Notes under the pieces: generated by a model
The model's database searches: none
Told to the model about the DNA's origin: nothing
Seen by the model: the letters and a program-made list of their open reading frames with translations, nothing else
From: an uncultured Clostridia bacterium
GTDB taxonomy: Bacteria > Bacillota > Clostridia > Oscillospirales > Ruminococcaceae
Reading direction: 5' to 3'
Assembly: GCA_947625615.1 (NCBI GenBank)
Contig: CANQPB010000004.1
Span: 37,951 to 101,950 of the forward strand
Length of the DNA stretch: 64,000 nucleotides
In this document: piece after piece, positions 53,836-62,173 of the stretch
Layout of the letters: each line of letters opens with the position of its first letter
Position numbering within the stretch: the first letter of the stretch is position 1
Translations under genes and position numbers: made by a program

Positions 53836-55368
53836 CTATTCTATAGGTATCAAAAGCATGGCGTTCTGGGCTATGGGCTCGGCGCCGATGTCGTTTTCCT
53901 CGAGCACCGACTTTAAGTTAGCTCGGCAGCGCTTGGCGATCTCCCAGGGGGTCTCCCCCGCCTCGGCGTAATAAAGCTTCAGTGAGGCCGCCCTGTCCCG
54001 CTCGACCGGTTTTGTCTCGTCGAGGCGGATATCGCTTATAAAGCAATGTTTTTTCGATTCGCAGACATAGCCCCTAAGCTTTACTTCGGCGTTGATTTCT
54101 ATGGCGTTTGAGCTTACAAGGTTATATGTGACCGCGCCGACGGTTGCCCTGACGCCCGACGCACCGCAGTCGCAAAGAGGGGTTTCGGGAAGATGCTCGA
54201 ATGAGGTCTCGGCCTCAAGACAGACGGGCTTCTGGCTTTCGTTGCGGGCAAACACCGTAAAGCAGAGCTTTCCCGCAAGGGCGGTTTCTCCGCCCGGCTT
54301 TTTTACCGCCGTAACCGCTCCCGCAGATTCTGCGGCGGCGCACATCACCGCCCTGATCTCCCCCTCGGAATAGGTAAGCGTGGCCTTAACCCGGTGGGTC
54401 TCGTTGATAACCGTGGGCAGGCATTCTACCGAGCATTCGGCGCTCTCCGCCTCAGTCTCGCATTCGGTGGAGAAGACGTCGTCGCAAAGGGAGGCGGTCT
54501 CGAATCTTAAAGCGAGGCAGCTGAGGTCGATGCCGAGCTCGCACTCAATCTTTGCGGGCTCGCTTTTTGCCGACGGCCTTATTGTGCAGCTCGCGGCGTT
54601 TGCGTCTATGTAGACGTCGAAGCGGTCGTCGAGGCCCTCAATGTCGGACACCTGCGAAAAGGGCAGGTCGAAGCTAAGGCGCTCGATATCCCCGCCGCCC
54701 TCGGGAATGTAGATGACGCTCACCGAGGCCTCGCCCTTGGTAAGAAGCTTGTCGGAGAGCACCTTCTTTTCGGCCGACATGACGACGGCGTCGGCCCAGA
54801 GAACTACCCCAACCGGCTTTTTGGAGGGCATTACCTCGACCTCGTCGATGACGGTAACGCGCTTTGTGATGAAAAGCCGCTTTGCGGGGCAGCTTATCTT
54901 TGAGGTGCGAAGCTGAACTCCCCCGCCCTTGGCAGACGTTACCGCCGAGACCTGATCGTCGCACATGACCTTTATCGCGACGGATATCACTCCGCGGATA
55001 TCTATGCGGCGCTTGTTTACGACGCGGCAGCTTTTCGTCTCGACCGTGGGTTCGATGTAAACCGCCGGAAGCTTTGGCGCAAACCCGAGCTCGACGGATT
55101 TATCGTAGCATAAAGCCTGTTCGACGGCGGATATCTCGCCGTCCTCGGAAAGATAGACTACCCTGACGAGCGCGGTAAGCTCGAAGCCGAGCTTTGAGCC
55201 GCTGTGGGTGCGCTTTGCCGCCGAAGGGTATATCCGGCAGCTTAAGACCTTGAAAATTTCGGGGCAGTAATCGGGCAGGACATAATCCAGCTCGACGGCC
55301 TGCTCGTTCACCGTGTCAAGAAGGACTTTCTGAACGGTGAAGTTTTCCCTTGTAAGCTTAAAATCCAT
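53836..55368 (-). CDS. sipL: SipL-like SPOCS/LysM spore protein
   Basis: 510 residues from ATG 55368, which follows GGAGG. Repeated SPOCS (DUF3794) beta modules run from about 1 to 450, starting VLLDTVNEQAVELDYVLPDY. A C-terminal LysM-like domain (about 460-505) contains YYAEAGETPWEIAKRCRANL. In Clostridioides difficile SipL binds SpoIVA through its LysM domain and is essential for coat assembly. Direct adjacency to spoIVA (10 nt) supports the same role. Confidence 0.88.
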   Translation of the reverse strand: MDFKLTRENFTVQKVLLDTVNEQAVELDYVLPDYCPEIFKVLSCRIYPSAAKRTHSGSKLGFELTALVRVVYLSEDGEISAVEQALCYDKSVELGFAPKLPAVYIEPTVETKSCRVVNKRRIDIRGVISVAIKVMCDDQVSAVTSAKGGGVQLRTSKISCPAKRLFITKRVTVIDEVEVMPSKKPVGVVLWADAVVMSAEKKVLSDKLLTKGEASVSVIYIPEGGGDIERLSFDLPFSQVSDIEGLDDRFDVYIDANAASCTIRPSAKSEPAKIECELGIDLSCLALRFETASLCDDVFSTECETEAESAECSVECLPTVINETHRVKATLTYSEGEIRAVMCAAAESAGAVTAVKKPGGETALAGKLCFTVFARNESQKPVCLEAETSFEHLPETPLCDCGASGVRATVGAVTYNLVSSNAIEINAEVKLRGYVCESKKHCFISDIRLDETKPVERDRAASLKLYYAEAGETPWEIAKRCRANLKSVLEENDIGAEPIAQNAMLLIPIE

Positions 55369-55511
55369 GTTGCCTCCTATATTCAAATGATAGTGTCCGA
55401 AGTCAGAGGTCAGAATCTGTCCTCCGACTTACGAGCGCTGTCCCCTGTCTTCAATTAGAATATATTCGGCTTGGCTCATGATAATAACCGCGCGGGGAAA
55501 ATTTTTTGCAT

Positions 55512-55537
55512 AAAAAAAGCCCGGCGCGCGGCCGGGC
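55512..55537 (-). terminator. Strong intrinsic terminator of the small secreted-protein operon
   Basis: Minus-strand stem GCCCGGC / GCCGGGC with a 5-nt loop and a run of seven T, 33 nt after the stop at 55570. Confidence 0.92.
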
Positions 55538-55569
55538 GGGGGGGGGACTATATATAAATATAAGTGCGG

Positions 55570-56049
55570 TTATTTCAAATTGTAAATTAAAACAATCTCT
55601 CCGAGATAATGCGGATCTGGCTCGGCGTTCGGATCGCTGAGGTCAATTACAGGGCCGATATCAATTACGTCCTCATGTGTGTGGAGAAAATAGAACCAGA
55701 CTTTCTGACCGACTTCGTAACTGTCGTCAAAGCCAGCGTTTTCTCTCAGGTCGAGCAGGAATTTGCCCTCCCTGAATTGAACCCAGTTATCTTCAACACC
55801 CTCGACAACAATTGCGTTCTCGCGGATTTCACTGATAATGCCGCACATGTATTCGGTGAGCTCCTCTTCTTTAGGCGGCGCTTCGGCCGTATTTTCCTCG
55901 GCAGTGAGATTTTCTGCCGGCTCTCCGCCTATATTGTAATTTTCGGCGGGTTTTTCCTGCGCCTGCGCCCTAACGGAAAGCCTTCCCGCAAAGAAAACAC
56001 CCACGGCGAGAACTACAGTGCAAACTATAATTATAACTTTTTTCTTCAT
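55570..56049 (-). CDS. Small secreted protein, paralogue A
   Basis: 159 residues. A cleavable or anchoring N-terminal helix (KKVIIIVCTVVLAVGVFFAG) is followed by a low-complexity Glu/Ala/Pro linker (about 30-62) and a small beta domain (MCGIISEIRENAIVVEG ... EGKFLLDL ... YEVGQKVWFYF). It shares its signal region, at DNA level too, with the genes at 56079 and 56803. The domain pattern (IxxIxxxxIxVEG) resembles small OB-like folds. Function unknown. Confidence 0.8.
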   Translation of the reverse strand: MKKKVIIIVCTVVLAVGVFFAGRLSVRAQAQEKPAENYNIGGEPAENLTAEENTAEAPPKEEELTEYMCGIISEIRENAIVVEGVEDNWVQFREGKFLLDLRENAGFDDSYEVGQKVWFYFLHTHEDVIDIGPVIDLSDPNAEPDPHYLGEIVLIYNLK

Positions 56050-56078
56050 ATTATTACCGCTCCTTTATATTTAATTTT

Positions 56079-56450
56079 TTAGACACTCAACTTGACAAGA
56101 TCACCGACAACATCTGAATACGGCTCGCCGTTTATAGAATTTATCTGCGCGCCCTCCATGGCGGTGTAATCGGGCGCAAACCAAACGGTAACCATTTTTC
56201 CGACAATGCTATCATCAAGCTTGACATTATTTCCTATTTTTAAGGAAAAGAATTTACCTTCTCTGTACAGATAGTAATTATAGTCGGTTCCGGCAAGCTC
56301 TATCGTATTGCCGTTTATTCTGCGTACGACCGCCACGGCCTTTTCTGTGAGTTCGGGCTTTGCAAAGGCTTTTTCGGCGGCAACCCCTGCAAAGAAAACA
56401 CCCACGGCGAGAACTACAGCGCAAATTACTATAAGTATCTTTTTTGTCAT
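56079..56450 (-). CDS. Small secreted protein, paralogue B
   Basis: 123 residues. Signal region TKKILIVICAVVLAVGVFFAG, nearly identical to paralogue A, then directly the beta domain (VVRRINGNTIELAG ... YREGKFFSLKIG ... VGKMVTVWFAPDY) without the acidic linker. The DNA over the signal segment is almost the same as in A, so the duplication is fairly recent. Function unknown. Confidence 0.8.
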   Translation of the reverse strand: MTKKILIVICAVVLAVGVFFAGVAAEKAFAKPELTEKAVAVVRRINGNTIELAGTDYNYYLYREGKFFSLKIGNNVKLDDSIVGKMVTVWFAPDYTAMEGAQINSINGEPYSDVVGDLVKLSV

Positions 56451-56461
56451 AAAATCACCTC

Positions 56462-56725
56462 TTAATCAAATATGTCTGTTTCCTGTGCTGTGCCGGCGGT
56501 CGAATACTGAACGATGACTTGCGTCGGCACGGGGTCTACATAATCGTTGCTGCTTTCCGAGGCCGAATCGGAATCCGAACCGTAAACGCGCTCGTCGTAG
56601 CCGCCGGGATACATTTCGGGGTTGTCGGGGTCATAGGGGTGCGTAACGTCCACCCAAGCCGCCGAAGTGACGGCTAAAATTGCCGCGGCGGCCGCCGCGA
56701 GAATTGCCGCGAATATTCTTTTCAT
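56462..56725 (-). CDS. Short secreted Ser/Asp-rich protein
   Basis: 87 residues. A signal peptide rich in alanine (about 1-23, IFAAILAAAAAAILAVTSAA) is followed by WVDVTHPYDPDNPEMYPGGY and a Ser/Asp-rich tail. GGAGGTG precedes the start. It lies inside the run of secreted paralogues but is not one of them. Function unknown. Confidence 0.65.
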   Translation of the reverse strand: MKRIFAAILAAAAAAILAVTSAAWVDVTHPYDPDNPEMYPGGYDERVYGSDSDSASESSNDYVDPVPTQVIVQYSTAGTAQETDIFD

Positions 56726-56802
56726 ATTTTCACCTCCTGCAAAAAATATTTATCCGAACGCCGAAAACCGGCGACTGATATCCGATTGGTATCTTTGTGC
56801 TT

Positions 56803-57201
56803 TTATCTTTTAACCTTATTAGTGGTTATTCGTGCCGCTTTTCCGAGTGAATAAATTCTTAAGATCTGATCGTTAGTATTAACATCATAGACCCATACCG
56901 TCACTTCGTCGCCCAACTTAAGATCGTCGCGTGATATACGGTGGCCTACTACGTCGGTGAAATCCGTCTTATAGGTAAATAAAATAAAAAATTTCATATT
57001 CTGAGAAATAGCTTCACGATACCTGTCGAGATTGTTTTCAGTAGGGACAATGACAATGCCCCTTTCGGTGATATCGTTTATCAGGCCGGTTACAAGTATA
57101 GGATATTTATTGATTCCTATTTCTGTGGAAAGCCGGCCGGCAAAGAATATCACGACGGCTAAAACCACCGCGCTGACGGAAACTATAATCTTTTTCGCCA
57201 T
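56803..57201 (-). CDS. Small secreted protein, paralogue C
   Basis: 132 residues from ATG 57201, which follows AAAGGTGG; an upstream in-frame start exists but has no ribosome site. Signal region KKIIVSVSAVVLAVVIFFAG, then the related beta domain (GLINDITERGIVIV ... DLKLGDEVTVWVYD). First gene of the operon, transcribed from the promoter at 57754-57782 through a leader of over 500 nt holding the 108-bp repeats. Confidence 0.8.
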   Translation of the reverse strand: MAKKIIVSVSAVVLAVVIFFAGRLSTEIGINKYPILVTGLINDITERGIVIVPTENNLDRYREAISQNMKFFILFTYKTDFTDVVGHRISRDDLKLGDEVTVWVYDVNTNDQILRIYSLGKAARITTNKVKR

Positions 57202-57304
57202 GGTAACCACCTTTCTTTGATAATGCCGCAAGCGGATATTCTAAAGGAGCAGATTTATCACCTGCTCCTTTTTATATAAATATTTATTTTTCAGATTATT
57301 TCCG

Positions 57305-57695
57305 CTATGCGGTGATGCACCTGTTCATTGGATTCACGCCTTTCAAGGATTTTAAAGAATTTTGTGTTTATTCATGTTCATCGGAATCATCTCCGTGTGA
57401 TTATTCTTAAACCTTTACTGTATGAATTCAAGAATTGGGGTTTCAGACGAAACTGTATGCCGGAATCACCTCTTTCAATTTATTTCGGGTTTAAATCCAC
57501 GACCTTGCAAGTTTCATAAAGCATCACTACTTTCACAGTTATTCGGTCAGCTGTTAAGATGCCTCTTCATTGGAATCGTCCCCTTTGATAGATTTTGGTC
57601 TCAGATCCATGATCTTGCGAGTTTCATAAAGCATCACTACTTTCACAGTTTTTGTCAGCTGTTATGATACCTCTTCATTGGAATCGTCCCCTTTT
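57305..57695 (-). repeat. 108-bp tandem repeats with nested mini-ORFs in an operon leader
   Basis: Two near-identical units (57497-57590 and 57605-57695) and at least three decayed ones, each centred on minus-strand GG-N3-GATTCC-(A/G)-ATG. Starts fall at 57678, 57570, about 57461 (ATG lost), 57381 and 57328. The first three are spaced 108 and about 109 bp. Short frames follow: 57655-57678, 57547-57570 and 57305-57328 (7 codons each), 57352-57381 (9 codons). Another frame gives a 30-residue peptide at 57554-57646 beginning MKVVMLYETRK. It is not clear which, if any, is translated. Confidence 0.8.
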
Positions 57696-57753
57696 TCTGT
57701 GTGTTGAAAGACCCTGCCTTTCTTTATTCTTGCTTCTCTCTTTCTGTGTCTAT

Positions 57754-57782
57754 AATATAACATACATTTTCGTCATTGTCAA
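57754..57782 (-). promoter_or_regulatory. Sigma-A promoter of secreted-protein operon
   Basis: TTGACA (57777-57782), 17-nt spacer, TATATT (57754-57759) on the minus strand. It places the whole repeat block in the 5' leader of the gene at 56803-57201. Confidence 0.8.
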
Positions 57783-57840
57783 TAGTTTTTTTAAAATTTT
57801 TCAAAAGAATTTATTTAACATTTTGTTTACAATTACATAC

Positions 57841-57869
57841 TTGACTTTCGGCGGGATATAGGTTATACT
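57841..57869 (+). promoter_or_regulatory. Sigma-A promoter of DUF1292 gene
   Basis: TTGACT (57841-57846), 17-nt spacer, TATACT (57864-57869), 48 nt before the start at 57918. It is divergent from the promoter at 57754-57782. Confidence 0.8.
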
Positions 57870-57917
57870 ATATCTGTTGCGGCGCTGAGCCGACTATATT
57901 TTTTATCAGGAGCAGCT

Positions 57918-58268
57918 ATGTCAGATCATAATTACGATCCCGAAATATACACCCTTTCTGACGAAAACGGCGTTGAGCACACCTTTGAGCTTTTGGACAC
58001 CTTAGAGGACGGCGGAAATCTTTACTACGCGATGGTGCCGGTTTACGACCGCCCGGAGGATTCGATAACCGGCGACGCCGAACTTGTGGTTTTAAAGTCG
58101 GAATACACGGACGGCGAAGAGATGCTTGTCACCGTCGACGACGAGGACGAATACGACCGCATAGGGAACATCTTCCTTGAGCGGCTTGAGGACTACTACG
58201 ATCCCGACGAAGATGAAGACGAGAACGAGCCGGACGACGGCTATGAGGACGAAGAGGATTACTCATAG
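57918..58268 (+). CDS. DUF1292 acidic protein (YrzB-like)
   Basis: 116 residues, AGGAGC before the ATG. DUF1292 pattern: PEIYTLSDENGVEHTFELLD, then YYAMVPVYD and a very acidic tail of Asp/Glu. Small cytosolic proteins of this family usually sit beside yqgF/ruvX in Firmicutes; here ruvX lies in convergent orientation across a hairpin-rich gap. Biochemical role unknown. Confidence 0.9.
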   Translation: MSDHNYDPEIYTLSDENGVEHTFELLDTLEDGGNLYYAMVPVYDRPEDSITGDAELVVLKSEYTDGEEMLVTVDDEDEYDRIGNIFLERLEDYYDPDEDEDENEPDDGYEDEEDYS

Positions 58269-58950
58269 GCGCGAATATTTGCGGGGATACAACATAAAAT
58301 AATATTATTCTGCTTTGTTTGACAGTTTGCGGTTTTATAAATCCAACACATAATATAAGGGATTCGTCCTCCGGGTGCGGATTGCAGACCTCCCGCTTTT
58401 GCGGACGCTGGGAGCGAGAAACACAAGGGGCGTCTTACCCAACCTGCTTCGTGCGGGTTTTATGTCCGCAAGCATCGGCAAGGCGGAATTTTATTTTGCT
58501 TTAAACTTCCCTCTCGTTTTTGCGGGAGGGATTTTTGTTGACGGAAATAAAAAAGTTTTCGCCGGCCTTTTTCAAAAGGCCGCGAGAGTCCAGAGGCGAG
58601 TAGCCTCTGGCCGCGATCGCAATCGCGGAATCTCCCCGGAGCGGGCCGAGCAGGCACGCTCCGGGATAATGCGAAGCGAAGCGCAGGAGGGGGTGCCCGA
58701 AATCAGTCCGGTGGACTGTTTTTTCGTGGGGAGACCTATTATAGGAATTTATATCTGTTTGGCCGAGCCCAATGGGCTCGGCAGCAGCTGCGCGCAGCCA
58801 GTGCGATAACCGCCAAAGTCCGAGCGCAGCGTGGGTTCCCCCGGCGAGGCGCCAGCGGCGCCTCGCATGAGGAAAGGGGCGTGGAGAACACCCCGCAGGG
58901 TTTTCCCGGCTTTGCCGAGCTTTGCTCGGCAAATAAAAAAGTAATTCGCA
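58269..58950. other. Hairpin-rich intergenic island
   Basis: 682 bp with no credible gene (the long frames here lack ribosome sites and follow the palindromes). Perfect stems: 58590-58610 (8 bp), 58611-58628 (7 bp), 58635-58665 (9 bp), 58704-58718 (6 bp, loop GGT, then TTTTTT), 58762-58782 (9 bp, loop AAT), 58844-58866 (10 bp, loop AGC), 58911-58933 (10 bp, loop TTT), plus a 12-bp palindrome at 58787-58798. The stretch 58543-58572 recurs at 61013-61042. Confidence 0.85.
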
Positions 58951-59379
58951 TCACTGTTCGGCCTTCTGCTTTTTCCTATAATCGAGATAGCTTTCAAGAA
59001 TAAGCGTTGCGGCGACGGAATCTATCACGCTGCGGCGCTTTTTGCCCCTGACGTTCGTGTCGTTCAGAATGCCTATCGCCTGGACGGTCGTCACGCGCTC
59101 GTCCCACAAAACGGTCTTCACGCCGCTTTCGCGCTCTATCCTTTCGGCCAGCTCCTCGCACATCTGCGCCCTCGGACCGGCCGAGCCATTCATATTCAAA
59201 GGGTGGCCGACAACGACAAGCTCGCTGCCGAGCTCGTTTATCTTCTCAAGGATCTTTAAAAAACAGCGCTCGGGATTCTTTTCAAATACCGTCCCGAGAG
59301 GGGCGGCAATCGATTCGTATTGATCGCAGTAAGCGAGGCCGGTGCGGCTGTCGCCGTAGTCTATGGCGAGAATTTTCAT
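58951..59379 (-). CDS. ruvX: Holliday-junction resolvase-like protein RuvX (YqgF)
   Basis: 142 residues, RNase H-like fold. LAIDYGDSRTGLAYCD at the N-terminus, VVGHPLNMNGSAGPRA in the middle and LWDERVTTVQA and SVAATLILESYLD near the end; acidic residues conserved. Acts on 16S rRNA precursor ends and/or branched DNA. Probably cotranscribed with the LURP-one gene 8 nt upstream. Confidence 0.95.
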   Translation of the reverse strand: MKILAIDYGDSRTGLAYCDQYESIAAPLGTVFEKNPERCFLKILEKINELGSELVVVGHPLNMNGSAGPRAQMCEELAERIERESGVKTVLWDERVTTVQAIGILNDTNVRGKKRRSVIDSVAATLILESYLDYRKKQKAEQ

Positions 59380-59387
59380 GCTTCACC

Positions 59388-59855
59388 TCAGTTCGAGCAG
59401 TTCATCATGTCTATGGTTATCGCCGCCAAAAGCGCCGAAAGTTCAAATTCGGGCGACGCGACGTCGAGCAAATAGGTATCGGTGAAATGAAGCAGCTCTT
59501 TTGAGACCGTTGCTACGGTCTGACCGAATGAATCGGTGATCTCGTAGTCCCAGCCCATAAAATCTCCCTTGATCTTCCAGCCGTTTGAAAGGGTGTACCT
59601 CGGGCGGAAGAAGGTAAACTCGCGCTTTACCTCAAACGGCACGCCGTTGGCGTAAATGTCGGCGCGCTGCAAAAGCGTGAAGATCCGCTCTTTGATCTGC
59701 CCGACCTCGCCGCCCGTCTCGGTGTCGACTACATGTATATGGTGGCCGAGGGTAAGAAACTCAGTCCATACGGAATAGCGCGGCCTGCCGGTGTGATCGC
59801 AGATATCGTAAGCGTCGGTGAGGGAGAAAAACCGCTGTTTAATAATCAGGCTCAT
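59388..59855 (-). CDS. LURP-one-related protein (YxjI type)
   Basis: 155 residues, tubby-like beta-barrel fold. LIIKQRFFSLTDAYDICD at the start and WDYEITDSFGQTVATVSKE later are typical of bacterial LURP-one proteins, which have no assigned enzymatic role. It overlaps the glucokinase stop by 4 nt. Confidence 0.88.
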   Translation of the reverse strand: MSLIIKQRFFSLTDAYDICDHTGRPRYSVWTEFLTLGHHIHVVDTETGGEVGQIKERIFTLLQRADIYANGVPFEVKREFTFFRPRYTLSNGWKIKGDFMGWDYEITDSFGQTVATVSKELLHFTDTYLLDVASPEFELSALLAAITIDMMNCSN

Positions 59856-60817
59856 AGGCTTACTTCACTTCCGCGCTGAAGTCCCAAAACCGCAGCGCCG
59901 ATGATCCCGGCGTCGTTGCCGAGGGAAGCCCTTAAAATCTCGGTGTTTCTCTGAGAGCGTTTAGAGTATACCTGCTCTCTGACAGCCTCGCGCAGAGGGA
60001 TCATAAGCGCGTCGCCCTCGTTGCAAACTCCCCCGCCGATGCAAAGCACCTCGGGCTGGAAGATATTTATGACGTTGGAAATTCCGGCGGCGAGATATTT
60101 TATGTATTTATCGACGACCGCCTTGGCGGATTTGTCGCCTGCGCGCATAGCGTTGAACGCAAGCCTGCCTGAGACGTGATCCCCCACCATTTCATGCATC
60201 TTCGAGCCGGGATCGGCGTCCATGGCCTCCTTGGTCATGCGGATAAGCCCGGTAGCCGAGCTGTAGGCCTCGAAGCAGCCTCGGCGGCCGCAGGTGCAGG
60301 GCGCACCGTCGACCTCTATAACCATGTGGCCTATCTCTGCTCCCGCAAAATTGAAGCCGGAATAGATTTTTCCGTCTATGATGATTCCCCCGCCCACGCC
60401 TGTGCCGAGGGTTATGCATACAGCGCTCGAGCGCCCCTTTGCCGCCCCGGCGATAAATTCGCCGAGGGCCGCGGCGTTGGCGTCGTTTTCGATATACACC
60501 CTGCGGCCGGTCTTGCTTTCGATGTATTCGGCCAGCGGTTCGTCGTAAAAATCGAGATTGTTGGAGTATTCGACCCTGCCCGTCTCGCTGTTGACGGTGC
60601 CGGGGGCTCCCACGCCGATATATTCGACGTCTTCAAGGGAAATTCCCGCCGCCGAAGCCGCCTCGCGGGCGACGCGGGCCATATCCTCACTTATGTCGGC
60701 GCAGCTTCGCGGGCGCTTTGTAGGGGTGGACGCCCTGGCGATTATTTTGCAGCTTTCGTCGACAACTCCGGCGGCGATGTTCGTTCCGCCGAGGTCTATA
60801 CCTATATAATATTTCAT
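59852..60817 (-). CDS. glcK: ROK-family glucokinase
   Basis: 321 residues from ATG 60817, 8 nt after AAAGGAG. ATP-binding GIDLGGTNIAAGVVDE (about 4-19), catalytic region YIENDANAAALGEF and GTGVGGGIIIDG. The ROK zinc motif is CTCGRRGCFEAYSS (CxCGxxGCxE). Phosphorylates glucose to glucose-6-phosphate. A kinase for another hexose is possible. Confidence 0.93.
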   Translation of the reverse strand: MKYYIGIDLGGTNIAAGVVDESCKIIARASTPTKRPRSCADISEDMARVAREAASAAGISLEDVEYIGVGAPGTVNSETGRVEYSNNLDFYDEPLAEYIESKTGRRVYIENDANAAALGEFIAGAAKGRSSAVCITLGTGVGGGIIIDGKIYSGFNFAGAEIGHMVIEVDGAPCTCGRRGCFEAYSSATGLIRMTKEAMDADPGSKMHEMVGDHVSGRLAFNAMRAGDKSAKAVVDKYIKYLAAGISNVINIFQPEVLCIGGGVCNEGDALMIPLREAVREQVYSKRSQRNTEILRASLGNDAGIIGAAVLGLQRGSEVSL

Positions 60818-61279
60818 TGAAATTCTCCTTTGCGATGCGTAGATGTGTAGGTAAGGGTACTGAAAATTTGCAATATTATACCGACATTTTATCATGCCGC
60901 GGGGGAGTTGTCAAGACGCGACGCGTCAAGAAGATAGAAGTTAGAAATTAGAAGATAGAGATTCAATGTGTCGCCTGCGGCGACAAATTTGAATGGTATT
61001 GATAATGCGGGAGGAAATAAAAAAGTTTTCTCCGGCCTTTTTAATAGGATTGTGCAGGGCTGTAAAACAGTTTGCAGGGAAGTCCGGCAAAGCCGGCGTT
61101 TGCGTAAGCAAACCTGAGGCAGGCGACGCGATTAAAACTCTTTGAGCACGAGCAGTCTGTCGTTTTTGACTGCGAAGTGCGAAAAGTAAGTTTTAACGCT
61201 TCGCGAAGTGCCGAGGCGGCTTTGCAGCGCAACGCAAAACAAAACCACGATTTTGCAGATTTCTTTCGCGTTGCGCTCT
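60818..61279. other. Hairpin- and repeat-rich intergenic region
   Basis: 462 bp without a gene. It holds an AGAAGnTAGA-type direct repeat at 60929-60960 and hairpins at 60969-60985 (TGTCGCC/GGCGACA, loop TGC), 61084-61096 (CCGGC, loop AAA) and 61098-61113 (GTTTGC, loop GTAA). It also has a palindrome at 61199-61208 and the second copy (61013-61042, 29 of 30 identical) of 58543-58572. Confidence 0.75.
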
Positions 61280-62173
61280 CTACATTTTTATTCTCCTCAG
61301 ACTTTTATTCGCCCGCCAAATCATATACGCTGCCATGGCGATGACAATTGTGCACACCGCGCCGCCGACCGAAGCGGTCATGGCCCTGCGGAAAGTTGGG
61401 GCGTCGTCGCCGCCGAACTGCGCGAGCATGGCGGTGGTCAGCGAGAGTATTGACACCAGCGCCGCGACGAAGTTTACCGCCTTTGTCGCCGAGAGGATGG
61501 GGCTGTTATGCCGCCGGGTCTTGACGACATTCACCGAGGCCGTAATGATCGCGTAGAACGAATAGGCCGCCATCGCGTAAATCAAATACCCCGGGTAGGT
61601 GAAATGCTCGTTTTGGTGCACCATGAATATGACTATCCCGGCGAGGGCCTGATTCATTATCAATAAAACGAAACCGCAGAAACGGTAGCGCTTGAATTCC
61701 TCCGCCCTGCCGCTTGCCGGGCGTATCAGAAACAGCCGCATCACCGCAAGAAGCATGTAGTAGACCGCGAGCGACACGAACCACTCCGAGCGGTAGTATA
61801 TCCCCGCCGAGAGCTTCATGACGATATACGCAAGGTTGACCGCAAGCCCGATGTAAAGCGAAATTCTGTTGCGAAAGTGAATGTCGGAAAAATATTTTTC
61901 GCCGAGTTTGCTCGAGCGGATCTTTTTGGCGACGGCGCTCTCCGAGATCTTCGTTTTGCACTTTTTAAAGCTTTCGCGGAGGTATCTGAAACCGGTTACA
62001 GTGATTGCAAGAGCGTATGCCGAGGCGAGAAATGAGGGATAGCGAATGACGGGATTTTCAATTTCAAACGCAAAGACCGCCGCCATGGCCGCATAGCCCA
62101 AAGCGGCAAGCAGCACCGTCAGAAGCGGCGGCGGGAAAAATATCACCTTTATAACGGATTTCAGCCTGTTCAT
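61280..62173 (-). CDS. Polytopic membrane protein, unknown
   Basis: 297 residues with about 8 predicted membrane helices (first pair about 12-60, further helices about 100-290) and basic cytoplasmic loops (FKKCKTKISESAVAKKIRSS). No transporter or enzyme motif is recognised. Similar-looking proteins occur in gut Clostridia. It stands alone between repeat-rich gaps. Confidence 0.75.
   Translation of the reverse strand: MNRLKSVIKVIFFPPPLLTVLLAALGYAAMAAVFAFEIENPVIRYPSFLASAYALAITVTGFRYLRESFKKCKTKISESAVAKKIRSSKLGEKYFSDIHFRNRISLYIGLAVNLAYIVMKLSAGIYYRSEWFVSLAVYYMLLAVMRLFLIRPASGRAEEFKRYRFCGFVLLIMNQALAGIVIFMVHQNEHFTYPGYLIYAMAAYSFYAIITASVNVVKTRRHNSPILSATKAVNFVAALVSILSLTTAMLAQFGGDDAPTFRRAMTASVGGAVCTIVIAMAAYMIWRANKSLRRIKM

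Noticed and set aside
57305..57695. CRISPR array
   Set aside because: The repeats are about 90 bp long with a 108-bp period, with no short regular repeats, unique 30-bp spacers or cas genes nearby.
58375..58809. 144-codon plus frame and several minus frames in the 58.3-58.95 kb gap
   Set aside because: They read through a series of perfect palindromes, lack ribosome sites and show no domain; the open frames on both strands are a by-product of palindromes and composition.
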